Shown in pieces: positions 53,318 to 62,152 of a stretch of DNA of 64,000 bases. Where the stretch lies: contig JABTUE010000001.1 of NCBI GenBank assembly GCA_015075515.1, positions 558,001 to 622,000 of the forward strand, given 5' to 3'. The translations under genes were made by a program, and so were the position numbers. The notes under the pieces were generated by a model that was not told the origin of the DNA, ran no database searches, and saw nothing but the letters and a program-made list of their open reading frames with translations. The stretch comes from Planctomycetota bacterium. GTDB lineage: Bacteria; Planctomycetota; UBA8742; UBA2392. Position 1 is the first letter of the stretch; each line of letters begins with the position of its first letter.

Positions 53318-55264
53318 GGTGGTGGGCAGGGTCAGCGACGTGGGGTTGACCTGCAGCGACGGCGCGTCCACGGTGCCGGTTACGGCCACGTTGACACTGG
53401 CCGTGGTGTGGACGTTGGTGACGTTGCCCGTGACTGTGCCCGCCGACGTTCCCGCCAGGCGCACCCAGACCTGCTGGGCCAACGTGGGCGTCTGGTTGAT
53501 CGTGACACTGGCGGCGTAGCCGCCGGACTGGGTCAGGCTGACCTCAACGCCCGTGGGGGCGGTTACCGTGGTGGTGGTACTGAGGTTGGAGCCGGTCAGG
53601 TCGTAGCTCTGGGGCGTTCCGGGTGTGCCCACGGGGGTGTTGCCCAGGTTCAGGCTGGTCGGGTTGGCGCCCAGTGACGGCGGATCTACGGTGCCGGTGA
53701 CGGCCACATTGACACTGGCCGTGGTGTGCACGTTGGTGACGTTGCCCGTGACTGTGCCCGCCGAGGCGCCGGTCAGGCGCACCCAGATGGTCTGGTTCAT
53801 GGTCGGCGTCTGGGTCACGGTGATGCTCTGGGCAAAGCCCGAGGTCGCGTTGGTGCTGACGTTGACGCCAGTGGGCGCCGTGACGGTCACACCCTGCACC
53901 AGGTTGCTGCCCGTGAGGACGTAGCTGACCGCCGTGCCCGGCGCGCCCACGGGGGTGTTGCCCAGGTTCAGGCTGGTCGGGTTGGCATTCAGTGACGGCG
54001 CGCCAAGGACGTTGCCGGTAACCGCCACGTTCAACGTGTTGGCCCCGGTACTGGTATGCACGATGTTGCCGCTGACGCTGCCCACCGAGGTGCCAATCAG
54101 GCGCACGTTCATGGTCAACGACCACGAGCCGGTGGTAGGTATGGTCATCGTCGTCACATAGGTGGCGTCGGTGGAACGCTTGAACTCCACACCGGCGGGC
54201 GCGGAGATCAAGGTATCGTTGGTCAGAATGCTTGCCGTGAGCGTGTAGTTGACCACAGTGCCCGGCACGCCCACGTTGGTGGAGCCCAGGTTCAACGACG
54301 TCGGCGACGCCGCCAGTGTCGGCACAGGCGCATTGACCTGAAGGTTGTAATCTTCAGCCTCGCCGTAGGTGTAACTGGTGTTCCAGCCGTGCGGGCCCAC
54401 CGTGCCGTACACCGCGCGCACGCGCAACCGGTAGGTTCCCGGAGTGGTGGACCCCGGCACCGTCAGCGAGATCGTGGCCGCTGTTCCCGCGGCTGAATAG
54501 GAATGGCCCAAGGTTTCGCCGCTGTCACCGAAACTGAAGTTGTTGTTGAAGTCCACGTAGACTGTCCAGTACTGACCCCAACTGGGGCCCGGCGTGAGCG
54601 AAAAGTTGAACGCCACACCGGCGATCACCGTACCCGTCATGTTGTAATAGGTGTTGTAGGGCGATGCGGCAGCGCCGGTGGTGTTGTTTACGCCGGCAAA
54701 GGTCACGTTGGTAATGTAGTCGCCCGCAGTGGTTCCTGACGTGTAGGGCGAGTTGGTGTACGAGCCACCGCCGCCGGTCTGGACCAGAATGTTGTAATCC
54801 TCGGCTTCACCGTACGTGTACGAAGTATCCACGCCGTGTGGTCCCACCGTTCCATAAACACAGCGCACGCGCAGCCGATACGTCCCGCCAGCCTGCGAGC
54901 CCGGAATGGTCAGACTGATCGTGGCGGCTGCCCCGGCGGCTGAATACCCGTGGCCCAGGGTCTCGCCTGAATCAAGGAAGTTGTTGTTGCTGTTAAGGTC
55001 AACGTAAACGGTCCAGTACTGGCCATAGCTGGGTCCGGGTGTCAGTGTGAAGTCAAACGCCACACCACGGGTTACCGTGCCCGTCATGTTGTAATAGGTG
55101 TTGTAGGGGCTCGCCGAAGCGCCAGTGGCGTTGGTCATGCCGCCAAAGCTTACGGACGCGATATAATCGCCTACACCCGTGCCCGTAGTGTAGGGCGAGT
55201 TAGCGTACTGCGCCCATGCCGCTGTCCCCCACACCAGCAGCAGGGCAAAAAAAATGTTCCGCAC
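51147..55264 (-). pseudogene. Large secreted GEVED/Ig-like repeat protein, 3' half broken by frameshifts
   Basis: Start GTG 55264 with TGGAGG 8 nt upstream; this gives a clean signal peptide (VRNIFFALLLVWGTAAWA), whereas the ATG at 55342 does not. Two ~150-residue GEVED domains follow (each with GYWTVY-like strands and TYGEAEDYN). Five or so ~90-residue Ig-like units come next (TSLNLGNTPVGTPGTPQSYD, SAGTVTGNVTNVHTT), then the segment shared with the plus-strand paralogue. Sense is intact to 52916, then shifts frame many times to the end near 51147, where G-C-A-A-G-I-G-A-V and R-R-R-R-R sorting-tail remnants can still be read. Downstream of the ECF/FecR/beta-helix operon. Compared with the paralogue, indels differ in position. 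Confidence 0.75.
52916..55264 (-). CDS. Intact N-terminal part of the GEVED repeat protein
   Basis: 782 residues from GTG 55264, containing the signal peptide, both GEVED domains and the Ig-like array, ending where the frame breaks (ILDITLATAQAA). GEVED and Ig-like arrays are typical of long surface or secreted proteins; function of this one is unknown. Confidence 0.75.
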   Translation of the reverse strand: MRNIFFALLLVWGTAAWAQYANSPYTTGTGVGDYIASVSFGGMTNATGASASPYNTYYNMTGTVTRGVAFDFTLTPGPSYGQYWTVYVDLNSNNNFLDSGETLGHGYSAAGAAATISLTIPGSQAGGTYRLRVRCVYGTVGPHGVDTSYTYGEAEDYNILVQTGGGGSYTNSPYTSGTTAGDYITNVTFAGVNNTTGAAASPYNTYYNMTGTVIAGVAFNFSLTPGPSWGQYWTVYVDFNNNFSFGDSGETLGHSYSAAGTAATISLTVPGSTTPGTYRLRVRAVYGTVGPHGWNTSYTYGEAEDYNLQVNAPVPTLAASPTSLNLGSTNVGVPGTVVNYTLTASILTNDTLISAPAGVEFKRSTDATYVTTMTIPTTGSWSLTMNVRLIGTSVGSVSGNIVHTSTGANTLNVAVTGNVLGAPSLNANPTSLNLGNTPVGAPGTAVSYVLTGSNLVQGVTVTAPTGVNVSTNATSGFAQSITVTQTPTMNQTIWVRLTGASAGTVTGNVTNVHTTASVNVAVTGTVDPPSLGANPTSLNLGNTPVGTPGTPQSYDLTGSNLSTTTTVTAPTGVEVSLTQSGGYAASVTINQTPTLAQQVWVRLAGTSAGTVTGNVTNVHTTASVNVAVTGTVDAPSLQVNPTSLTLPTTSVGTPGTPQSYDLTGAGLVSNTVVNAPANFEISLSQTGSYSTSLNINQTPTLNATIWVRLTGATLGSFNGNVTNVAGTASVNVAVTGAVTPPNNLAVTRNGPAATTMVDNDAQGTGGNGLVILDITLATAQAA

Positions 55265-55388
55265 CTGAGTAACCTCCAGAAGAGACGGACCTGCCAAGCC
55301 CGCGGTGTCCCACCACCGCCCCACAAAGGCCGGGCATGTCACATTCGTGTAATGGAGATATTACGTTACGGGTGACGGAAGTCCAGTG

Positions 55389-55412
55389 TGACGCACCTCT
55401 TTGTGTGCGTCA
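55389..55412. promoter_or_regulatory. Inverted repeat upstream of the GEVED gene
   Basis: TGACGCAC-8 nt-GTGCGTCA, a perfect 8-bp inverted repeat in the AT-richer 209-nt gap between the beta-helix stop and the GEVED start. On the minus strand a TGGACT-16-TAATAT promoter-like pair lies between it and the start, so it could be an operator or the beta-helix terminator stem. Confidence 0.45.
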
Positions 55413-55473
55413 TGTGCAATACATCCCCTTTCCTTACCACAACTTACGAAACTCAAGCGATTCTTGGCAGAAT

Positions 55474-57225
55474 TCACTCCGCGATCTGCCGCCCGCGCCG
55501 CACCAAGAACCCCAAAGCCGCCAGAAAGGCCAGGGTCCACAGGCCAGTCTTGGAGCATCCGGCCGCGCAACCGCCACCTCCTCCGCCGCCACCAGAGCCG
55601 TTGCCCGTGCCGGGCGCCGGGGCCGCCAGAACCGTCAGTGTGTAGTTGCGCGAGGCCGTGGCGGCAGCCGAGTCCGTCACTAGGATGGAAAAGCTGTGGC
55701 TGCCGACGGCCGTGAACGTGCCGCTGACCTGGCCCGTGGCGGGGTTCAGTGCCAGTTCGGCGGGAAGACTGACGGCACTGAATGTATACGGCGCCGTCCC
55801 GCCCGTGGCCGTCACTGTGAACGTGTAGCTAACGTTCACGGTCGCGTTGGGCAGGCTGCCCGCGGCCGGGCTTGCGATCGCCAGGGCCGCGGGCGGCGGA
55901 GGGTTTGCGCCCGGCCCCCCGGTCTTGAGTGTGTTGCCGGGGCTCCAGCCGGGGTTGGTGCCGCTGCCGGCGTAACAGCCGCGGTAGGTAAAGCCGGCCT
56001 TGCTGTTGCCGTTGAAATCCAGGTTGTAGTGCGCGTCGCCGTTCATGGGTGTCATATCCAGCGCCGCGCCGGTGCACTGGCCCGCCAGCGGGTAAAAGTT
56101 CATGCTGCCCAGTGTGGTGCCCGGCGCCGTCACATGGTTGCCGGCGTTGGCCACGCTGTCGGTCAGGTTACCGGTGTTGGTTGTGATCGTCCCGCTGATC
56201 GGGTTGGCCGAAAACACCAGGTTGCCCGCCACCAGGTCGGCGGTGCTGCCGCTGGCCACGCGGATGCCGCGGCCGGCGGCGTGAATCGTGTTGTGGTACA
56301 CGCGGGCCAGCTTGACCGTCTTGCCCTGGTGCGCGGTAATGAAGATGCCGGCAAAACCCGCGTCGGGGCAATCCACCAGCAGGTTGTCGTGAATCGTGAA
56401 GCGCCCCGTGGCCTGGATCAGGCTTTCGCGCGGGTTGGCGGCGATGAAGTTGCCGTAGACTTCATACAGGTCGTTGCCGCCGTCGCCGCTGTCGGGAAAG
56501 CCGCCGAACAGCAGGTTGGGCCGGTCGCCGGACCCGCTGGCGCGGCTGGTCTTGATCAGCACGTTGTTGCGGATGATCGTGCTGCCGTTGCCCGTGGGCA
56601 GACCCAGCCCGGTGGGCCAGTTGGACTGGTGCTTGATCTCAATGCAGTAGCCTTCGGGGTCGTAGACGCGGTTGGACTCAATGATGCCGCGGATGAACGG
56701 CTGGCTGCCGTCGCTGTTGCCCAGATACATGCCCGTGCCCGCGCCGATGATTTCGCAGCCACGGATTGTCCAGTTCCAGCAGGGGCATTTCGTATTAATC
56801 CCCACGATCTGCTGGTTGGCGCCGGCATTCACGATGGTCACGCCTTCGATCAGCATGTTGTGCACGGTGTGCGGCGTGGTCGTGTAGCCTTCGGCCTTGA
56901 TACCGTCCACGGCAAGGCCCAGACAGTCCACCCGTATGTTCCTGATCGCGATGTAACTGCAATTGCGCAGGCTGACGGTGTTGTTGCCTGAAACGCCGTT
57001 GAATGTGGCCGTGCCCGTGGCCGGCCCCTGGATGGTGATCCAGTTGGCCGAGTTGCCGTGCAGGCCGTTGATCACCAGCCGGTTGGTGTAGGTTCCCGCG
57101 GCCAGTTGCAGCGTGTCGCCGGGTGTCAACGTGGCCAGCAGAGTCGTGTAGTTTGACGGGTCGGCATTGATTGTGGTCGCGTGCAGGGCGGGGGCAATCA
57201 ACAGGGCAAGCAGCAGCAGGCGCAT
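55474..57225 (-). CDS. Right-handed beta-helix surface protein with Gly-Cys-TM-Arg sorting tail
   Basis: 583 residues from ATG 57225, preceded by GGGAGA. A 16-residue signal peptide is followed by a parallel beta-helix of pectate-lyase/chondroitinase-B type (about 20-400; SYIAIRNIRVDCLG, HNMLIEGVTIVNAG, FTIHDNLLVDCPDAG). A putative Ig domain of the He_PIG type (about 455-540; TATGGTAPYTFSAVSLPAEL) comes next. The tail has eight glycines, G-C-A-A-G-C, a membrane helix (LWTLAFLAALGFL) and VRRGRQIAE. The tail matches that of the repeat protein at 37444. It may bind or cleave polysaccharide; catalytic residues cannot be assigned. Fifteen nt after the FecR-like gene, so probably controlled by that sigma/anti-sigma pair. 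Confidence 0.85.
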   Translation of the reverse strand: MRLLLLALLIAPALHATTINADPSNYTTLLATLTPGDTLQLAAGTYTNRLVINGLHGNSANWITIQGPATGTATFNGVSGNNTVSLRNCSYIAIRNIRVDCLGLAVDGIKAEGYTTTPHTVHNMLIEGVTIVNAGANQQIVGINTKCPCWNWTIRGCEIIGAGTGMYLGNSDGSQPFIRGIIESNRVYDPEGYCIEIKHQSNWPTGLGLPTGNGSTIIRNNVLIKTSRASGSGDRPNLLFGGFPDSGDGGNDLYEVYGNFIAANPRESLIQATGRFTIHDNLLVDCPDAGFAGIFITAHQGKTVKLARVYHNTIHAAGRGIRVASGSTADLVAGNLVFSANPISGTITTNTGNLTDSVANAGNHVTAPGTTLGSMNFYPLAGQCTGAALDMTPMNGDAHYNLDFNGNSKAGFTYRGCYAGSGTNPGWSPGNTLKTGGPGANPPPPAALAIASPAAGSLPNATVNVSYTFTVTATGGTAPYTFSAVSLPAELALNPATGQVSGTFTAVGSHSFSILVTDSAAATASRNYTLTVLAAPAPGTGNGSGGGGGGGGCAAGCSKTGLWTLAFLAALGFLVRRGRQIAE

Positions 57226-57240
57226 GGGTTGTCTCCCGGA

Positions 57241-58689
57241 CTAGTTCACACGGCGCACGACCTCGACCCAGTCGAGTTCGGCGCGCGGGTTGCGGCCTTT
57301 CAGCAGCAGGCTGAAGTTCTGGAAAAACACGCCGGCTTTCGGCGCGTCCTTGAATGTGGCACGATCGCGCAGATCGGCGGCGCGAATTTCAAGGATCTGC
57401 CAGCCGGCCTCGGGTTTGAGCTCGCGGCTGAAGTTGTCGTTGCGCTGGGGGCAGAACTGGCTGAAGGTAACGGCATCGGCGTCGGTAAAGCGCACGCGCA
57501 GGCGAATGACCAGGCCGTCCAGATGCGGCAGATCGCGCGGGTAGCCCCAGAAAAGCTGCGGCTTGCCGTCGCCGGGTTCACTGACCAGCGCGCCGTCGGT
57601 GATGCTGCCCGCGCGCAGGCGGCCTTCGGGCTTTTCTGTGTTGAACTCCTCGCGGTACAGCACGCGATCGGGCAGGGTCTTGAGCATTTCATGCTCGCGC
57701 GGCTTGCGGGTCAGGTCGTAGGTGCCCGCCAGGCCGCGCTTCTTAAGTACGCCGCGTTTGCCGGCGGCCACGGTTTCGCCGGCCGCCAGCACGCTGCCGT
57801 GAAACACGGACAGGTCGGTGTCGGCGGCGCCGCGTTCGATCAAGGCCGCGCCGGAATCAACCCGCACGGCATGGCCGCTGACATGCACGCGCAGCGCCGG
57901 GCCGCCCTCGGTGTCCAGGTACAGGTCGCCCTCGGCCAGGTCCAGCAGGTCGGACTGCTCGCCATCGTGGATGGTCAGATCGCCCTGCAGGCGCACCAGC
58001 GCGCCGCCAAGGCTCAGATCCACGGGTTTGCGGCAGGAAAGCTTCACGCCGTCCAGCAGGTCTTCCGGTTTGGCGGGGTCATAGTCGCGCCAGTCCTGCT
58101 CGCCATAGCGCAGGCGCAGCTTCGCGTTGCGATCCGCGCCCACAACTTTGCCCACCACAACCACCAGCAGCGCGGGGCCGGGCTGCGTGTCCGGCCGGTC
58201 GGGTTTGGGCCCGGACGGTTCCGGCTCGGGCCGGGGCACAGGCGGGTTTTCAACCTGGTCCGGCGGCCGGACAGGCCTTGGTTCCGGCTCGGGCTGAGGC
58301 TGGGGCAAGGGTTCCGGGCCGGGCTCAGGCCGCGGGCCGGGTTCCGGTTCGGGCAATGGTTCCGGTTGCGGCCGCGGCCCGGCCTGATTGCCCGTGTCAG
58401 GCCGGGGCGCGGTCTCACGCGGTGTGCTCACCGGCGTGTTGGACGCGACAATGGGGGTGTTGGCCGTCGCCGCGGGCGGGCGGGTCAGGGCGTAGCCAAC
58501 GGCCAGCGCCACAACCACCAGGCAGGCCACGGTAACGGCGACGCTCGCCCAGGTCTTGCGGCGGGGGCGCGGCACCAGGCGGCGGCCCGGCGCGGGCAGT
58601 GGCGCAGGGGGCTTGAGGGCGTCCTGCAGCAACACATCCATGATGCGCTGCTGGTTGGGCGACAGCGGTTTGCGGTTGGTGTCAGGCAT
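57241..58689 (-). CDS. FecR-like transmembrane protein with Pro/Glu linker
   Basis: 482 residues from ATG 58689. The first ~40 residues are cytoplasmic (LSPNQQRIMDVLLQD), then one membrane helix (about 47-68), a ~90-residue periplasmic linker of P-E-P/P-x-P repeats, and a FecR domain (about 195-330; LLDLAEGDLYLDTEGG, VFHGSVLAAGETVAAGKRG). A C-terminal LamG-like beta domain (about 350-480; EEFNTEKPEG, LVIRLRVRFTDAD) ends the protein. FecR proteins transmit outer signals to ECF sigma factors. The sigma gene lies 103 nt upstream, and the beta-helix gene directly downstream is the likely regulated partner. Confidence 0.82.
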   Translation of the reverse strand: MPDTNRKPLSPNQQRIMDVLLQDALKPPAPLPAPGRRLVPRPRRKTWASVAVTVACLVVVALAVGYALTRPPAATANTPIVASNTPVSTPRETAPRPDTGNQAGPRPQPEPLPEPEPGPRPEPGPEPLPQPQPEPEPRPVRPPDQVENPPVPRPEPEPSGPKPDRPDTQPGPALLVVVVGKVVGADRNAKLRLRYGEQDWRDYDPAKPEDLLDGVKLSCRKPVDLSLGGALVRLQGDLTIHDGEQSDLLDLAEGDLYLDTEGGPALRVHVSGHAVRVDSGAALIERGAADTDLSVFHGSVLAAGETVAAGKRGVLKKRGLAGTYDLTRKPREHEMLKTLPDRVLYREEFNTEKPEGRLRAGSITDGALVSEPGDGKPQLFWGYPRDLPHLDGLVIRLRVRFTDADAVTFSQFCPQRNDNFSRELKPEAGWQILEIRAADLRDRATFKDAPKAGVFFQNFSLLLKGRNPRAELDWVEVVRRVN

Positions 58690-58792
58690 GGGTTCAAGAG
58701 ACAAAGCGGCGGGGCGGCGAAATGTCCTCAAGAATCCCAAGCCGGCAGCGCAAAACCAGAAGCAATGGTGCAAGCGCCTTCGTCACAGATGT

Positions 58793-59299
58793 TTATGACG
58801 ACTCCTGGCGCCGTCGTTGCAAGCACTCTTTCAGTTTCTGCTTCACCCGTTCCAGCAGGTTTTTCACGCCGCCGTCAGAGAGATTCAGTGCCGCGCCCAT
58901 TTCCTCACGGCTGGCGTTGCGGGTATAGCGCAGGTCCAGTATCAACCGTTCGCGTTCGGGCAGGGCGGCGATGCAATGTTTAAGGCGCTCCACGGCGTCA
59001 TCGCTGTCGTCACCCACGGTCTGGGCGTATTCGGCCTCGATCGTGGCCAAATCCACGGCAATCACGCGCCGGTTGCGCTGGGCGAACTTGATGAACAGCG
59101 ATTTGGCCACAGCGCGCAGATACATGGCGGTTTCGCCGGGCGAGCGCCGTTCAAAGGGGTGCCGCGCCACGTACAGAAGCACTTCCTGCACAAGGTCGTC
59201 CGCGTCGGCGTGGTCGGCGCCCAGCACCCGCAGAAAGCGGTGCAGGTCGCGGCCATACTCGCGCCACAGGGCCTCAAGTTCGGCCTGGCTGAAAGTCAC
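58793..59299 (-). CDS. ECF RNA polymerase sigma factor
   Basis: 168 residues from GTG 59299. Sigma-2 region: LHRFLRVLGADHADADDLVQEVLLYV; sigma-4 region: ALPERERLILDLRYTRNASREEMGAALNLSDGGVKNLLERV, with the helix-turn-helix. It directs RNA polymerase to a specific promoter set and should be controlled by the FecR-like protein encoded downstream. Divergent from the ABC exporter at 59388 across an 88-nt gap. Confidence 0.9.
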   Translation of the reverse strand: MTFSQAELEALWREYGRDLHRFLRVLGADHADADDLVQEVLLYVARHPFERRSPGETAMYLRAVAKSLFIKFAQRNRRVIAVDLATIEAEYAQTVGDDSDDAVERLKHCIAALPERERLILDLRYTRNASREEMGAALNLSDGGVKNLLERVKQKLKECLQRRRQESS

Positions 59300-59387
59300 G
59301 GCGTCATTATGACGAAGCAGCGACGGGCGGGCATGTCCTCATCCATGTGACGTCGCCGTATGCGCGAACTCCTGCTAAAACCGCGCC

Positions 59388-60332
59388 GTGACCGACCCCG
59401 CCGTCAAAGCCGTCAAGCTGCGCAAACAATACGGCGACTTTGTGGCCGTGGACGGCATTGATTTTGAGATTCCGCGCGGCGTGTGTTTCGGTTTTCTGGG
59501 CCCCAACGGCGCGGGCAAGACCACCACCATGCGCATGATCTATCGCGCCTCGCCCGTGGGCTCGGGCAGCCTGCTGATTCTGGGCCATGAGGCCGCGCAG
59601 GGCCACCGCGACCGCGCGATCAAGGGCCGCATCGGCGTCGTGCCGCAGGAAGACAACCTCGACACGGAACTCACCCTGCGCGAGAACCTGGAAGTGTTCG
59701 CGCGCTTTTACGGCCTGGGGCGCAAGCAGGCCCGGACCAAAGCCGACGAGCTGCTGGAGTTTGTGCAACTGCGCGACAAGACCGGATCCAAGGTTCACGA
59801 ACTGTCCGGCGGCATGAAACGCCGGGCACTGATCGCACGCGGCCTGCTGGGCGACCCGGAACTGCTGGTGCTGGACGAACCAACCACCGGGCTGGATCCG
59901 CAGGCGCGCATCAACCTGTGGGACCGGCTGCGCGACCTCAAGCGCAAACAGGCCACGCTGATCCTGACCACGCATTACATGGACGAAGCCGAACAGTTGT
60001 GCGACAGCCTGGTCATCATGGACAAAGGCAAGATCGTGGCCCAGGGCCGCCCGCGCGACCTGATCCGCGAACACGTAAGTTCACACGTCGTGGAAGTCGG
60101 CCTTTCCGCGCCAACAGGAACCCGAAGCGCAAGCCAAGGTGCCGTTGGCGAATTGACCGCCCTGGCCAAACGCCACGAGCAACACCACGACCGGCTGCTG
60201 CTGTACGTGGACAACGGCGAAGAAGTAGTCACCCGGGCCGCGCAACTGCTGCCCGACGCCGAAACCCTGCTGCGCCGCAGCACACTGGAAGACGTGTTCC
60301 TGAAAATCACGGGCCGGGGGTTGATTGAATGA
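59388..60332 (+). CDS. ABC transporter ATP-binding protein (NodI/DrrA type)
   Basis: 314 residues from GTG 59388. Walker A GPNGAGKTTT, Q-loop VVPQEDNLD, signature LSGGMKRR, Walker B LLVLDEPTTGLD and H-loop TTHYMDEAE are all present. A C-terminal extension of ~90 residues (STLEDVFLKITGRGL) is the DrrA/NodI hallmark. With the permease it forms an ABC-2 exporter for a lipid, polysaccharide or hydrophobic compound; substrate unknown. The stop overlaps the permease start (ATGA). Confidence 0.93.
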   Translation: MTDPAVKAVKLRKQYGDFVAVDGIDFEIPRGVCFGFLGPNGAGKTTTMRMIYRASPVGSGSLLILGHEAAQGHRDRAIKGRIGVVPQEDNLDTELTLRENLEVFARFYGLGRKQARTKADELLEFVQLRDKTGSKVHELSGGMKRRALIARGLLGDPELLVLDEPTTGLDPQARINLWDRLRDLKRKQATLILTTHYMDEAEQLCDSLVIMDKGKIVAQGRPRDLIREHVSSHVVEVGLSAPTGTRSASQGAVGELTALAKRHEQHHDRLLLYVDNGEEVVTRAAQLLPDAETLLRRSTLEDVFLKITGRGLIE

Positions 60333-61132
60333 GATTGCCCGGCGACATCAACCTGACCACGGCCCTTTCCGTCTGGCGGCGGAACAAGACCGAGTATTCG
60401 CACTCGTGGATGACCAACATCCTGCCCAACTTCTTTGACCCGGTGCTTTACCTGCTGGGCATGGGGCTCGGGCTTGGCATGTTCGTGGGCCGGGGCGTGG
60501 GCGGGCTCAGCTACATTGAATTCATAGCGCCCGGCCTGATGGCCGCCAGCGCCATGCAGGGCGCGTCCTTTGAAACCACCTACAACGTGTTCGTCAAAAT
60601 GAACTTCGCGCGCCTGTACGACGCCTATCTGGCCACACCGGCGCAGATCCAGGACATTGCCTTTGGCGAGCTGCTGTGGGCGGTCACGCGCGGACTCATC
60701 TACGGCATGGCCTTTCTGGTTGTACTGGCCGGCTTCACCCTGTTCGGTCACCGCATCCTTGTCAGTCCGCTGGTTGTGTTTCTGCCCGTGGCCATGGCGC
60801 TTACGGCCACGCTGTTTGCGCTGATCGGCCTGACGTTCACGGCCAGTATCCGCAACATCAACTACTACGGTTTCTATTACACTCTGTGGCTGACGCCGCT
60901 GTTTCTGTTCAGCGGCATATTCTTTCCTCTTGGCGACCCGAAAATTGCCGGCGGCCACGGCGAGACGATTGCATGGTTCACGCCGCTGTTCCATTGTGTG
61001 CGCCTGATGCGCGCCCTTGCCCAGGGCCCCGTGGACTGGTCCCATCTGGCCAGCGTGCTGATCATAATCGGCGCGATTGCGGTGCTGGCCATGATTGTGC
61101 CGCGCCGCATGCGCCGGCGGATGGTGACGTAG
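60329..61132 (+). CDS. ABC-2 type transporter permease (NodJ type)
   Basis: 267 residues, six membrane helices. WRRNKTEYSHSWMTNILPNFFDPVLYLLGMGLGLG and FIAPGLMAASAMQGASFETTY are the NodJ/ABC2_membrane hallmarks; FSGIFFPL is the typical late motif. Partner of the ATPase above. After the stop the next 180 nt are non-coding with two short tandem repeats. Confidence 0.92.
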   Translation: MRLPGDINLTTALSVWRRNKTEYSHSWMTNILPNFFDPVLYLLGMGLGLGMFVGRGVGGLSYIEFIAPGLMAASAMQGASFETTYNVFVKMNFARLYDAYLATPAQIQDIAFGELLWAVTRGLIYGMAFLVVLAGFTLFGHRILVSPLVVFLPVAMALTATLFALIGLTFTASIRNINYYGFYYTLWLTPLFLFSGIFFPLGDPKIAGGHGETIAWFTPLFHCVRLMRALAQGPVDWSHLASVLIIIGAIAVLAMIVPRRMRRRMVT

Positions 61133-61150
61133 CGGCTGGTTCAGGTTCTG

Positions 61151-61187
61151 GGTCAAGGTCAGGGTCAAGGTCAGGGTCAGGGTCAAG
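61151..61187 (+). repeat. GGTCAR hexamer tandem repeat
   Basis: About six GGTCAA/GGTCAG units in the spacer after the ABC permease gene. Confidence 0.8.
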
Positions 61188-61201
61188 AAGCGCAGGTCAA
61201 G

Positions 61202-61271
61202 AACTGCCGCGCGGTAACCTGGAACACTCGACCGTTAACTGCCGCGCGGTAACCTGGAACACTCGACCGTT
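61202..61271 (+). repeat. 35-bp direct repeat, two exact tandem copies
   Basis: Units 61202-61236 and 61237-61271 (AACTGCCGCGCGGTAACCTG... ending CGACCGTT) are identical. Each contains the palindrome CCGCGCGG. The start of a third copy (AACT) follows before sequence diverges. Confidence 0.85.
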
Positions 61272-61312
61272 AACTCTCGACCGGCCGCGCCTGTCCTGCC
61301 ATCATCCCGCCC

Positions 61313-62134
<822 letters not shown>

Positions 62135-62152
62135 CATCACGCCGGGGGAACC

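Noticed and set aside
61202..61271. 35-bp repeats as a CRISPR array
   Set aside because: Only two units, directly abutting with no spacers, and no cas genes in the window.
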